Source of the DNA: Stenotrophomonas sp. 24(2023) | GTDB lineage: Bacteria > Pseudomonadota > Gammaproteobacteria > Xanthomonadales > Xanthomonadaceae | Reading direction: 5' to 3' | Length of the DNA: 64,000 nucleotides | NCBI RefSeq assembly: GCF_030913365.1 | Contig: NZ_CP133160.1 | Coordinates: 2,580,001 to 2,644,000, forward strand | Shown: positions 11,154 through 19,612 of the stretch, in pieces | How positions within the stretch are numbered: position 1 is the stretch's first letter | Layout: each line of letters starts with the position of its first letter | Translations under genes and position numbers: made by a program | Notes under the pieces: generated by a model | Seen by the model: only the letters and a program-made list of their open reading frames with translations | What the model was told of the DNA's origin: nothing | The model's database searches: none

Positions 11154-12065
11154 ATGATCCCCCAGCGCACCCTGAAGAACACGATCCGAGCCACCGGCGT
11201 TGGCCTGCACAGCGGCGACAAGGTCTACATGACCCTGCGCCCGGCACCGGTCAACCATGGCATCGTGTTCCGGCGCGTGGACCTGGACCCGGTGGTGGAA
11301 GTGCCGGCCCGGGCCGATCTGGTCACCGAAGTGACCCTGTGCACCGGCCTGACCTGCAACAACGCCAAGATCCAGACCGTGGAACACCTGATGTCGGCGC
11401 TGGCCGGCCTCGGCGTGGACAACATCATTGTCGAACTGTCCTCGGCCGAGCTGCCGATCATGGACGGTTCGTCCGGCCCGTTCGTGTTCCTGCTGCAGTC
11501 GGCGGGCATCGTGGAACAGGACGCGCCCAAGCGTTTCCTGCGCGTGCTCAAGACCGTGGAAGTGACCGAGGGCGACAAGGTGGCCCGCTTCACCCCGTAC
11601 GAGGGCTACAAGCTGGGCTTCACCATCCAGTTCGACCACCCGATGATCCCGGCCAAGCAGTCGCGCCAGGAAATCGAGTTCTCCACCCTGGCCTACACCA
11701 AGGAAATCTCCCGCGCGCGCACCTTCGGCTTCATGCGCGACCTGGAGTACATGCGCGAGCGCAACCTGGGCCTGGGCGGTTCGATGGACAACGCCATCGT
11801 GCTGGACGAATTCCGCGTGCTCAACGAAGACGGCCTGCGCTACGCCGATGAGTTCGTGCGCCACAAGATCCTCGATGCGATCGGCGATCTGTACCTGGCC
11901 GGCGGCCAGGTGCTGGGTGCCTACGAAGGCTTCAAGTCCGGCCATGCGCTCAACAACAAGCTGGTGCGGGCGCTGCTGGCCGATGCCACCGCCTGGGAAT
12001 GGGTGAGCTACGAATCGCCGTCGGTCCCGGACCCGGTCGAATACGGCGCCCCGGCGTACGCCTGA
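11154..12065 (+). CDS. lpxC: UDP-3-O-acyl-N-acetylglucosamine deacetylase LpxC
   Basis: A 303-residue zinc-dependent deacetylase catalysing the committed step of lipid A synthesis. ATG 11154 gives the normal N-terminus [11 protein letters not shown]; the frame is open upstream to 11034 but without family sequence. [10 protein letters not shown] carries the Glu77/His78 pair (E. coli Glu78/His79). The DGSSGPF motif and the [12 protein letters not shown] segment, with the other zinc ligands, are intact. It is separated from ftsZ by 189 nt and probably has its own promoter. Confidence 0.97.
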   Translation: MIPQRTLKNTIRATGVGLHSGDKVYMTLRPAPVNHGIVFRRVDLDPVVEVPARADLVTEVTLCTGLTCNNAKIQTVEHLMSALAGLGVDNIIVELSSAELPIMDGSSGPFVFLLQSAGIVEQDAPKRFLRVLKTVEVTEGDKVARFTPYEGYKLGFTIQFDHPMIPAKQSRQEIEFSTLAYTKEISRARTFGFMRDLEYMRERNLGLGGSMDNAIVLDEFRVLNEDGLRYADEFVRHKILDAIGDLYLAGGQVLGAYEGFKSGHALNNKLVRALLADATAWEWVSYESPSVPDPVEYGAPAYA

Positions 12066-12097
12066 GGCTTCCGTTCCCGGCCACCGCGCCTGCCTGT

Positions 12098-12117
12098 CGC
12101 CGCCCTTCTGGGCGGCG
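12098..12117 (+). terminator. Hairpin after lpxC
   Basis: A perfect 8-bp stem (CGCCGCCC / GGGCGGCG) with a TTCT loop, 32 nt downstream of the lpxC stop and followed by ATTGCGTTT. Likely an intrinsic terminator with a poor T-tract. The rest of 12118-12349 holds a more AT-rich stretch (about 12190-12245) and a small GCCGGGG/CCCCGGC stem that could end dciA transcription on the other strand. Confidence 0.6.
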
Positions 12118-12349
12118 ATTGCGTTTCAGGGGGCGGGCGGGCGAGATCACACGCCCCCCTCATTCAGGCAGCGGCGGTCATCACACCTTCGTGAACCCGT
12201 TCCGTTTGAAGCCTGAACCTAACGAATCTTTAACAAAAGTCTAACGACTGCCGGGGCAACCCCGGCTAGGATGCGACCCGGCCCCCACAAATGTTTCACG
12301 CCACGGCGACACGCCAGGCGGGTGGGGAGCGGAGCAGGACGCTCCGTTG

Positions 12350-12796
12350 TCAACGGGATCGGGGAGGTTTCTCCACGTCCTGCAGGCAAGCCAAGGCGTC
12401 GCGTAGCCCTTTGTGCGTGGCGGCTGATACTGCTGAAGGCCCGTTTCGCTGTCCGTGCGCTGGGGAGTGCACGGGGACGGTCTTGGCAGTCTTGACGGTC
12501 ACCTTGGTGGCCTTCAGCCCGATGGAACGGGCCGCGTCGATCAACTGGGCCTCGGCAAGCCGCAGCTTGGCATGCCAGACCGGGGAGTCGACGAGAAAAA
12601 CGAGGTGTTCCCCGTCCACATTGGCCAGCCGGCAACGGTTGCGCAGCGTAGGCGGCAACTGGGGGCGCAACTGACGGTCCAGCGCATCGAGCCACAGGGC
12701 TCGACGCAGCGGGTTCCCGCTTTTGTCTGCCATCACCGTATCCAGCGCCGGTTTCGGCACGGAAGCGGGGCGAACGCTGGATTTCGGCTCAGACAT
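12350..12796 (-). CDS. dciA: DUF721 / DciA-family protein (putative replicative helicase loader)
   Basis: A 148-residue protein. The central part (about residues 30-100, PLRRALWLDALDRQLRP ... VWHAKLRLAEAQLIDAA) matches the DUF721/DciA family, whose members load or operate with DnaB in bacteria lacking DnaC. A DUF721 gene beside lpxC and secA is common in xanthomonads and pseudomonads. The N-terminal 25 residues and the C-terminal 45 are low in complexity. It is the only - strand gene in the first 17 kb and is divergent from the M23 peptidase gene with 12 bp between the start codons. The function is inferred from family and context. Confidence 0.8.
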   Translation of the reverse strand: MSEPKSSVRPASVPKPALDTVMADKSGNPLRRALWLDALDRQLRPQLPPTLRNRCRLANVDGEHLVFLVDSPVWHAKLRLAEAQLIDAARSIGLKATKVTVKTAKTVPVHSPAHGQRNGPSAVSAATHKGLRDALACLQDVEKPPRSR

Positions 12797-12808
12797 GACA
12801 ACTCACAG

Positions 12809-13762
12809 ATGGCATTCAAAAAGATCGTAATCAAAACGCGTGAAGGACAGGCCAAGTCGCCGCTCGCGCGTTTGCGGTTCTACTTCGAGGACCGCCCCCG
12901 TGCCCTGCTGGGCAGCGTGCTCGGGGTCGGCTGCATTATCGGCTTTGCGGGCGGAATCGGCGCCAACGCGTTCAACGATTCGCGCCTGCAGGCCAAGGTC
13001 GAGCGCCAGGAGCGCGAACTGGCCAAGGTCCAGCGTGATGCGCAGACCCAGGTCAACGCGCTGGCCGCCCGCCTGGGCGAGCTGCAGGCCCAGGCGACCC
13101 GCCTCAACGCCCTGGGCGAACGGCTGACCCAGATGGGCAAGCTGGAGGACGGCGAGTTCGACTTCGCCGAAACCCCCGGCCTGGGTGACGGTGATGCCGG
13201 CGGCCCGATCAGCGACATCCCGGTGAAGGATGTCAACGCCGACTTACAGGTGCTGGAGCAGCGCTTCGCCGCTTCGGGCCGCCAGCTGTCGGTGATGGAA
13301 TCGCTGATGTTCGACCACCAGCTGGAGCAGAACGCCGTGCCCTCGCGCATGCCGATCCGCAACAGCTACGTAACCTCCGGTTTCGGCACCCGTGCCGACC
13401 CGTTCGGCCGCGGCGCGGCCACCCACAAGGGCATGGATTTCCACGCCAAGGTGGGTGACCCGGTGATGGCCGTGGCCGATGGCGTGGTCAGCTTCTCCGG
13501 GGTCAAGGGCGGCTACGGCAACGTGGTCGATGTCGACCACGGCAATGGCTACGTCACCCGCTACGCGCACAATTCGCGCCTGACCGTGAAGGCCGGCGAT
13601 CTGGTCCGTGCCGGGCAGGAAGTGGCCAAGGCCGGGTCCACCGGCCGTTCCACCGGCGCCCACGTGCACTTCGAGGTGTGGGAAAACGGCCGGGTGGTCA
13701 ACCCGCGCAAGTTCCTCGGCGACGGCGGCAATACCCCGGTGGGCCGCATCAGCCGCGGCTGA
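12809..13762 (+). CDS. Membrane-anchored M23 family metallopeptidase (LytM domain)
   Basis: A 317-residue periplasmic peptidoglycan hydrolase or hydrolase regulator. The order is: basic N-terminus, one membrane anchor (about residues 29-52), a coiled coil with Glu/Gln-rich heptads (about 55-110), then a C-terminal M23 domain with [10 protein letters not shown] (first zinc His and Asp) and GAHVHFEVW (HxH). All zinc ligands look intact, so it may be an active endopeptidase. ATG 12809 gives the family-like start MAFKKIVIK; the ribosome binding site is weak. It takes the place that secM holds upstream of secA in enteric bacteria. Confidence 0.88.
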   Translation: MAFKKIVIKTREGQAKSPLARLRFYFEDRPRALLGSVLGVGCIIGFAGGIGANAFNDSRLQAKVERQERELAKVQRDAQTQVNALAARLGELQAQATRLNALGERLTQMGKLEDGEFDFAETPGLGDGDAGGPISDIPVKDVNADLQVLEQRFAASGRQLSVMESLMFDHQLEQNAVPSRMPIRNSYVTSGFGTRADPFGRGAATHKGMDFHAKVGDPVMAVADGVVSFSGVKGGYGNVVDVDHGNGYVTRYAHNSRLTVKAGDLVRAGQEVAKAGSTGRSTGAHVHFEVWENGRVVNPRKFLGDGGNTPVGRISRG

Positions 13763-13838
13763 TCCCCGGGTCGGATCCCGGGCCGATCCGGCCCCGGAAC
13801 GGCGACGAGGGTTGAAACCCCTCCCGCCCGTCCCAAGC

Positions 13839-13844
13839 TACAAT
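13839..13844 (+). promoter_or_regulatory. Candidate -10 box for secA (TACAAT)
   Basis: TACAAT stands out in a GC-rich gap about 100 nt before the secA start. A TTGAAA lies upstream at 13812-13817 but the 21-nt spacing is too long for a standard sigma-70 promoter, so only the -10 is suggested. Confidence 0.35.
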
Positions 13845-13859
13845 GGGTGTTGCCATCGA

Positions 13860-13878
13860 CAGGGCGCCAGGCGCCCTG
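13860..13878 (+). terminator. Hairpin plus TTTCGTTT in the secA leader
   Basis: A near-perfect palindrome (CAGGGCGCC, A, GGCGCCCTG; at least 7 bp of stem with a 5-nt loop) followed directly by TTTCGTTT. It has the form of an intrinsic terminator for the M23 peptidase gene. If the TACAAT box upstream is real, it would lie about 10 nt into the secA transcript and could act as a leader hairpin or attenuator. Confidence 0.55.
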
Positions 13879-13946
13879 TTTCGTTTGCGGCGGACGGATC
13901 CCAAGGGGGAGGCCGGGCGTCGTGTCCATCCAACCCGGTTCCTTCA

Positions 13947-16682
13947 ATGATCAACAGCCTGCTTACCCGCGTTTTTGGCAGTCGTAACGAACGACAGCTG
14001 CGCCAGCTCAACCGCATCGTCGCCAAGATCAATGCGCTGGAGCCGGAGATCAAGAAGCTCTCCGACGAGCAGCTGCAGGCCAAGACGCCGGAGTTCAAGC
14101 AGCGCATCGCCGACGGCGAGGCCCTGGACAAGGTGCTGCCGGAAGCGTTCGCGGTCTGCCGCGAAGCGGGCCTGCGCGTGCTGGGCATGCGCCACTACGA
14201 CGTGCAGCTGATCGGCGGCATGGTGCTGCACCTGGGCAAGATCGCCGAAATGCGCACCGGTGAAGGCAAGACCCTGGTGGCGACGCTGCCGGTGTACCTC
14301 AACGCCCTGGAAGGCAAGGGCGTGCACGTGGTCACCGTCAACGACTACCTGGCCCGCCGCGATGCCGCGCAGATGGGCAAGCTGTACAACTGGCTGGGCC
14401 TGAGCGTGGGCGTGGTGTACCCGGGCATGCCGCACAGCGACAAGCGCGAGGCCTATGCCGCCGACATCACCTACGGCACCAACAACGAATTCGGCTTCGA
14501 CTACCTGCGCGACAACATGGCGCTGTCCAAGGCCGACCGCTACCAGCGTGGCCTGCACTACGCCATCGTCGACGAAGTGGACTCGATCCTGATCGACGAA
14601 GCGCGTACCCCGCTGATCATCTCCGGCCCGGCCGACGATTCCCCGGAACTGTACATCCGCGTCAACAAGGTCGTGCCGCACCTGATCAAGCAGGACGCCG
14701 AAGAAGGCGAGGGCGACTTCTGGGTGGACGAGAAGGGCAAGCAGGTGCACCTGTCCGAAGCGGGCATGGAGCACGCCGAACGGCTGCTGGTGGAAGCGGG
14801 CATCCTCAACGGCGAGACCGAAGGCCTGTACGCCGCGCAGAACCTGACCGTGGTCCACCACCTCAACGCCGCCCTGCGCGCGCACGCGATCTACCAGCGT
14901 GACGTGGACTACATCGTGCGCGATGGCGAAGTGGTCATCGTCGATGAATTCACCGGCCGTACCCTGGCCGGCCGCCGCTGGTCCGATGGCCTGCACCAGG
15001 CGGTGGAAGCGAAGGAAGGCGTGCCGGTCCAGCGCGAGAACCAGACGCTGGCCAGCATCACCTTCCAGAACCTGTTCCGCATGTACAAGAAGCTGTCCGG
15101 CATGACCGGTACGGCCGATACCGAAGCGTTCGAGTTCCAGAGCATCTACGGCCTGGAAGTGGTGGTCATCCCGACCAACCGCCCGACCATCCGCAAGGAC
15201 AGCCCGGACCAGGTGTTCCTCAACCGCAAGGGCAAGTTCAACGCGGTGCTGGCCGACATCGAGGAATGCGCCAAGCGCGGCCAGCCGGTGCTGGTGGGTA
15301 CCACCTCGATCGAAACCTCGGAAATGCTGTCCGAGCACCTGCGCAAGGCCGGCGTGAAGCACGAAGTGCTCAATGCCAAGCAGCACGACCGTGAAGCGAC
15401 CATCGTGGCCAATGCCGGCCGCCCGGCCGCAGTGACCATCGCCACCAACATGGCCGGCCGCGGTACCGACATCGTGCTGGGCGGTTCGCTGGAAGCGGAA
15501 ATCCACGCGCTGGGCGAGGACGCGACCGATGCGCAGAAGGCTGCCGCCAAGGCCGCCTGGCAGGAACGCCACGATGCCGTGAAGGCCGCCGGTGGCCTGC
15601 ACATCGTGGGCACCGAGCGCCACGAATCGCGCCGTATCGACAACCAGCTGCGTGGCCGTTCCGGCCGCCAGGGTGACCCGGGCTCGTCCCGCTTCTACCT
15701 GTCGCTGGAAGACAACCTGATGCGCATCTTCGCCTCCGACTGGGTGCAGAAGGCCATGCGCATGATGGGCATGAAGGAAGACGACGTCATCGAGGACCGC
15801 CTGGTCAGCCGCCAGATCGAGAAGGCGCAGCGCAAGGTCGAGGCCCACAACTTCGACATCCGCAAGAACCTGCTGGACTTCGACGACGTCAACAACGACC
15901 AGCGCAAGGTGATCTACGCCCAGCGTGATGAACTGCTGGATGCCGAATCGGTGAAGGACAATGTCGACGGCATCCGCGCCGACGTGGTCTATGACGTGGT
16001 GGCCCGTTTCGTGCCGCCCAACTCCATCGATGAACAGTGGGACCTGCAGGGCCTGGAGGCCACGCTGCAGGCCGACTTCGGCGTGCACATGCCCCTGCTG
16101 GAACTGGTCAAGTCGCACGAGGAACTGGATGCGGAGACCATTGCCGAGAAGGTGCAGGAGCGCATCAACGAGCACTTCGCCGAAAAGGAAACCGGCGTGG
16201 GCGAGGACACCATGCGCGCGCTGGAAAAGCACGTCATGCTGACCGTGCTGGACCAGAGCTGGAAGGAACACCTGGCCCGCATGGACTACCTGCGCCAGGG
16301 CATCTACCTGCGCGGCTATGCGCAGAAGCAGCCCAAGCAGGAGTACAAGAAGGAAGCCTTCGAGCTGTTCTCGGACATGCTGGAAAACGTGAAGCGCGAA
16401 GTGGTGGCCCTGCTGGCCCGCGTGCGCATCCGCAGCGACGAGGAAGTGGCACAGCTGGAAGCGGCCGAGCGCCAGCAGGTGGAAGCCCGCCTGCGCCAGT
16501 CGCAGTTCCAGCACCAGGATGCCGGCGGCTACGGTGCCGATGAGGAAGCGGCCGAGGTCGAGGCCGCCCAGCAGGGGGGCGTGGCGCAGATCCTGCGCGA
16601 CGAGCCGAAGATCGGCCGCAACGATCCGTGCCCCTGCGGCAGTGGCAAGAAGTACAAGCACTGCCACGGCCAGCTGAGCTGA
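13947..16682 (+). CDS. secA: Protein translocase ATPase SecA
   Basis: A 911-residue motor that drives preproteins through SecYEG. ATG 13947 ([14 protein letters not shown]) gives the usual N-terminus; the open frame upstream overlaps the M23 gene in another frame. Walker A MRTGEGKT is at 103-110, Walker [16 protein letters not shown] follows, and NMAGRGTDI and [11 protein letters not shown] mark the second nucleotide-binding domain. The C-terminal zinc-binding [14 protein letters not shown] tail, which binds SecB and phospholipid, is intact. No secM-like gene precedes it. Confidence 0.98.
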   Translation: MINSLLTRVFGSRNERQLRQLNRIVAKINALEPEIKKLSDEQLQAKTPEFKQRIADGEALDKVLPEAFAVCREAGLRVLGMRHYDVQLIGGMVLHLGKIAEMRTGEGKTLVATLPVYLNALEGKGVHVVTVNDYLARRDAAQMGKLYNWLGLSVGVVYPGMPHSDKREAYAADITYGTNNEFGFDYLRDNMALSKADRYQRGLHYAIVDEVDSILIDEARTPLIISGPADDSPELYIRVNKVVPHLIKQDAEEGEGDFWVDEKGKQVHLSEAGMEHAERLLVEAGILNGETEGLYAAQNLTVVHHLNAALRAHAIYQRDVDYIVRDGEVVIVDEFTGRTLAGRRWSDGLHQAVEAKEGVPVQRENQTLASITFQNLFRMYKKLSGMTGTADTEAFEFQSIYGLEVVVIPTNRPTIRKDSPDQVFLNRKGKFNAVLADIEECAKRGQPVLVGTTSIETSEMLSEHLRKAGVKHEVLNAKQHDREATIVANAGRPAAVTIATNMAGRGTDIVLGGSLEAEIHALGEDATDAQKAAAKAAWQERHDAVKAAGGLHIVGTERHESRRIDNQLRGRSGRQGDPGSSRFYLSLEDNLMRIFASDWVQKAMRMMGMKEDDVIEDRLVSRQIEKAQRKVEAHNFDIRKNLLDFDDVNNDQRKVIYAQRDELLDAESVKDNVDGIRADVVYDVVARFVPPNSIDEQWDLQGLEATLQADFGVHMPLLELVKSHEELDAETIAEKVQERINEHFAEKETGVGEDTMRALEKHVMLTVLDQSWKEHLARMDYLRQGIYLRGYAQKQPKQEYKKEAFELFSDMLENVKREVVALLARVRIRSDEEVAQLEAAERQQVEARLRQSQFQHQDAGGYGADEEAAEVEAAQQGGVAQILRDEPKIGRNDPCPCGSGKKYKHCHGQLS

Positions 16683-16690
16683 CCCCGGAA

Positions 16691-16718
16691 AGCCCCGCGA
16701 ACGCGGGGCTTTTCTTTT
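16691..16718 (+). terminator. Intrinsic terminator of secA
   Basis: Stem AGCCCCGC / GCGGGGCT closed by a 4-nt loop and followed by TTTCTTTT, 8 nt after the secA stop. A textbook rho-independent terminator. Confidence 0.9.
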
Positions 16719-16762
16719 GGGGCCGGGCCGTGGGGCGGTTCCCGGCCGGAGGGTGGGGACCC

Positions 16763-16784
16763 GCCACGCATGGCGTGGATCTGC
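16763..16784 (-). repeat. Degenerate SMAG/REP palindrome
   Basis: On the - strand this reads GCAGATCCACGCC followed by ATGCGTGGC, one copy of the palindrome found throughout the window but with GCAG in place of the GTAG head and a decayed last base. It lies between secA and mutT. Confidence 0.65.
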
Positions 16785-16839
16785 AGGTTTCTCCTGCGCA
16801 CGATTGCACCGGTCGCCCTGTTTTGGGCATGCTCCCCCC

Positions 16840-17793
16840 ATGCCCTCCCCGAAACGATCGATCCATGTCGTGGCCGGCGTCATCACCGACGCCCGTGGCC
16901 GTATCCTGCTCAACCGGCGCACCGAGAACCGCGACATGGCCGGCCTGTGGGAATTCCCGGGCGGCAAGCGCGAGGCGGGCGAGAGCTCCGAACAGGCGCT
17001 GGTGCGGGAGCTGCGCGAGGAGCTGGGGATCGACGCGGACGTCGGTGACTGGCTGATGGATGTTCCGCAGGTCTACCCGGACAAGCACCTGACCCTGGAA
17101 GTACGGCATATCCGCAGCTGGAAAGGCAGTCCCCGTGGGCGCGAGGGCCAGGCCATCACCTGGGTGGCGCCGGACAAGCTGGTGCGGTATTCGATGCCAC
17201 CGGCCGACCTGCCCGTGGTGGCGGCGCTGCGCCAGCCCGACCGGTACCTGATCACCCCGGCCCCGGCCGAGGACGATGCCGGGCAGCAGCGCTGGCAGGC
17301 GCAGTTGCGCACCGCCGTCGCGGCCGGCCATGCGCGCATCCAGCTGCGCCTGCCGGCCGGCCACCCGCAGTGGGCGGCGCTGGCCGAGCAGACCGTGCGC
17401 CAGCATCGTAGTGGCGTGCAGTGGCTGCTGAACCGTGATATCGCGCTGGCCCAGGCGCTGGGCGTGGGCGTGCACCTGGGCAGCGAACAGCTGTTGTCAC
17501 TGAGTGAGCGTCCGTTGCCGCCGGGCCAGCTGGTCGCCGCGTCCTGCCACGACCTGTCGCAGCTGCAGGCAGCGCAACGGCTGGGCTGCGACTTCGCGGT
17601 GCTGGGTCCGGTGCAGGCGACGGCCAGCCACCCCGGCGCCGCGCCATTGGGGTGGGAAGCGTTCGCCGACCTGCGCGCGCAGGTCTCGTTGCCGATCTAT
17701 GCGCTGGGTGGCATGGCCCCGCAGCACATCCCGCAGGCGCGCCGCCACGGCGGCCAGGGCATCGCCGCGATCAGCGGCCTGTGGCCTTCGTAA
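16840..17793 (+). CDS. mutT: Nudix hydrolase (MutT-like) fused to a ThiE-like domain
   Basis: A 317-residue two-domain protein. Residues 1-130 are a MutT-type Nudix domain, with the Nudix box beginning GGKREAGESSEQALVREL and ending REELGI; in MutT this domain hydrolyses 8-oxo-dGTP. Residues 150-317 resemble thiamine phosphate synthase (LGCDFAVLGPVQ, YALGGM, AAISGLW), but no clear thiamine-phosphate catalytic set is visible and the domain's role is unknown. This fusion beside secA is known from pseudomonads and xanthomonads. ATG 16840 (MPSPKRSIHVVAGVI) fits; the upstream extension covers the secA terminator and is not coding. Confidence 0.9.
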   Translation: MPSPKRSIHVVAGVITDARGRILLNRRTENRDMAGLWEFPGGKREAGESSEQALVRELREELGIDADVGDWLMDVPQVYPDKHLTLEVRHIRSWKGSPRGREGQAITWVAPDKLVRYSMPPADLPVVAALRQPDRYLITPAPAEDDAGQQRWQAQLRTAVAAGHARIQLRLPAGHPQWAALAEQTVRQHRSGVQWLLNRDIALAQALGVGVHLGSEQLLSLSERPLPPGQLVAASCHDLSQLQAAQRLGCDFAVLGPVQATASHPGAAPLGWEAFADLRAQVSLPIYALGGMAPQHIPQARRHGGQGIAAISGLWPS

Positions 17794-17794
17794 C

Positions 17795-17963
17795 GCCCCG
17801 GCGCCAAGGTAGATCCACGCCATGCGTGGATGAGCGCCGCCCCGGCGCCAAGGTAGATCCACGCCATGCGTGGATGAGCGCCGCCCCGACGCCAAGGTAG
17901 ATCCACGCCATGCGTGGATGAGCGCCGCCCCGACGCCAAGGTAGATCCACGCCATGCGTGGAT
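17795..17963 (+). repeat. Tandem array of four SMAG/REP palindromes, 44-bp period
   Basis: Four identical 23-bp palindromes, each GTAGATCCACGCC followed by ATGCGTGGAT, start at 17809, 17853, 17897 and 17941, an exact 44-bp step. The 21-bp spacers are near-identical (GAGCGCCGCCCC, then GGCGCCAAG or GACGCCAAG). A partial spacer precedes the first unit. GTAG-headed palindromes of this type are the SMAG elements described in S. maltophilia. The array sits between the convergent mutT and DUF4124 genes and may end transcription from both sides. Confidence 0.9.
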
Positions 17964-17976
17964 GCACCGCAGTCCC

Positions 17977-18537
17977 TCACAGCGTGACCCAGAAACACCC
18001 GTACTGCCGCCGCAGCGCCAGCACCGTGCGCGAGGGTGTCGCCGTGCCAGGCAGTGTCTGTTCCAGCCGCAGCGCGATCGGGCGACGCGGCGCGGCGTCA
18101 GCCTCCCCGTCTCCGCCCGCTGTGGGGCTGTCGCCCGTACCTTCCCGGTACACCGGCACGATATCCACCAGTGGCCGCCGCACCACCGCCTCCAGCTGGC
18201 CGAGCACGCGCTGGGCGCCCTCGTCGGACATCGCGCCCCACAGGTAGACCGACGACAGCCGGTTGACGTCATTGCCGCCCACGGCACTGCGCAGGGCGCC
18301 GACCAGGTCGCTCAGGCGGCGCGGGCAGCGGGCCCCCAGGGTGTCGCGTTGCGGCGTGTTGCCCGGTGGCGGGGGCGGCGGCAGTCGCGACTGCGCGCCC
18401 AGGCTGTCGCAGCTGCGGTCGGTGAACACGCTGCGGCCACTGGCGTCGGTGCAGCGGTTGACCGCTCTGGCCTGTGCATGGGCCGGTTGGTAGAACAGGA
18501 GCAGCAGCGGCAGCAGGGCGGTCAGGCAGGCTTTCAT
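17977..18537 (-). CDS. Exported DUF4124-like protein of unknown function
   Basis: A 186-residue protein with a clear signal peptide (MKACLTALLPLLLLFYQPAHA, cleaved after AHA). The mature N-terminus (VNRCTDASGRSVFTDRSCDS) matches the short DUF4124 motif with two cysteines that could form a disulfide, common in xanthomonad periplasmic proteins. A proline run follows, and then a domain I do not recognise. It lies 45 nt downstream of metF on the same strand and may be co-transcribed, though nothing links their functions. Confidence 0.7.
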   Translation of the reverse strand: MKACLTALLPLLLLFYQPAHAQARAVNRCTDASGRSVFTDRSCDSLGAQSRLPPPPPPGNTPQRDTLGARCPRRLSDLVGALRSAVGGNDVNRLSSVYLWGAMSDEGAQRVLGQLEAVVRRPLVDIVPVYREGTGDSPTAGGDGEADAAPRRPIALRLEQTLPGTATPSRTVLALRRQYGCFWVTL

Positions 18538-18582
18538 CGACGCAGGGTAGCGCCGAATCCGACATGCGGCGATGAGGATGTT

Positions 18583-19410
18583 TCAGCCGCGCAGCAGCTT
18601 CAGCACCGACAGGGTTGGGCGGGCCAGGTTCAGGGTGTAGAAGTGCAGGCCCGGCGCGCCCCCTTCCACCAGCCGCTCGCACAGCTTCGCCACGATCTCG
18701 GTGCCGAAGGCGCGCACCGATTCGCTGTCATCGCCGTAGGCCTGCATCTTGCGGCCGATCCAGCGCGGGATCTCTGCCCCGCACTGTTCGGAAAAGCGGC
18801 GCAGCTGGCTGAAGTTGGCGATCGGCATGATGCCCGGCACGATCGGTACCTCCACGCCCAGCCGCCGCACTTCATCGACGAAGTGGAAATAGGCGTCTGG
18901 GTTGTAGAAATACTGGGTGATCGCGGCGTCGGCACCGGCGTCGATCTTGGCCTTGAAGTGCTTCAGGTCGGCCAGCGCGTCGTGGGCCTGCGGGTGGGTT
19001 TCCGGGTAGGCGCCCACTTCGATGCGGAAGGCATCGCCGTGTTCGGCACGGATGAACGCGATCAGTTCGGCGGCATAGCGCATGTCGCCGGGAAAGCCCA
19101 TGCCCGAGGGCAGGTCGCCGCGCAGGGCGACGATGCGGTGGCAGCCGATGGCACGGTAGAGCTTGAGCAGTTCGCGGATCTCCTGGCGGGTGCCACCCAC
19201 GCAGGACAGGTGGGGGGCCGCCTCGAAGCCGTGGTGCTGGTTGAGATGGCGCACGGTTTCGGAGGTGTAGCTCAGGGTCGACCCGCCGGCGCCGAACGTG
19301 CAGGACACGTATTCCGGCGCGTAGGCCTTCAGCCGTGCCGCCGTGCGATCGAGCTGGCTGCGCTGTTCGTCGGTCTTGGGCGGATAGAACTCGAAGCTGA
19401 TGGCGGTCAT
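18583..19410 (-). CDS. metF: Methylenetetrahydrofolate reductase MetF
   Basis: A 275-residue flavoprotein that reduces 5,10-methylene-THF to 5-methyl-THF, the methyl donor for methionine synthesis. The N-terminus ISFEFYPPKTDEQ and segments TFGAGGS, HLSCVGGTR, ALRGDLP and the C-terminal PGIMPI are those of the MetF family. The length is near the E. coli enzyme (296) but slightly short. ATG 19410 is the only good start. ahcY and metK lie within 16 kb on the same strand. Confidence 0.96.
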   Translation of the reverse strand: MTAISFEFYPPKTDEQRSQLDRTAARLKAYAPEYVSCTFGAGGSTLSYTSETVRHLNQHHGFEAAPHLSCVGGTRQEIRELLKLYRAIGCHRIVALRGDLPSGMGFPGDMRYAAELIAFIRAEHGDAFRIEVGAYPETHPQAHDALADLKHFKAKIDAGADAAITQYFYNPDAYFHFVDEVRRLGVEVPIVPGIMPIANFSQLRRFSEQCGAEIPRWIGRKMQAYGDDSESVRAFGTEIVAKLCERLVEGGAPGLHFYTLNLARPTLSVLKLLRG

Positions 19411-19439
19411 GGCACGGGCGGCAGCGGCGGGTGCGCATC

Positions 19440-19445
19440 AGTATA
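19440..19445 (-). promoter_or_regulatory. Candidate -10 box for metF (TATACT)
   Basis: On the - strand TATACT lies about 30 nt upstream of the metF ATG within a locally AT-richer stretch. No convincing -35 is seen at 16-18 nt. I looked for a riboswitch fold and saw none. Confidence 0.4.
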
Positions 19446-19612
19446 TCGCTTCATCAAGATGGAACTGTGATGAAAAGGGTGGGCAGGTCATCGGCGGCTG
19501 GCGACCGTTCGCCCCGCCGTGCGGCCGTTGCTCCGAAATCGCCACCGGCGTGCCTCGGCCAGGCCCACGCTGCGCCCATCCCGGCAACACCCACCCGATG
19601 AAGGAGCAGACG

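Noticed and set aside
13763..13946. A hidden secM upstream of secA
   Set aside because: No reading frame in the gap has a signal peptide or an arrest-type motif; the upstream gene is a full M23 peptidase.
13944..16967. A very long open frame (1007 codons) on the - strand opposite secA, and many similar long antisense frames elsewhere
   Set aside because: High G+C makes stop codons rare in the antisense frames. The translations are His/Gln/Arg-rich without family motifs, and each lies opposite a well-identified gene.
17795..17963. A possible small CRISPR array (four regular 23-bp repeats)
   Set aside because: The spacers are nearly identical to one another and the repeats are the same palindrome found singly across the window; no cas gene is present.
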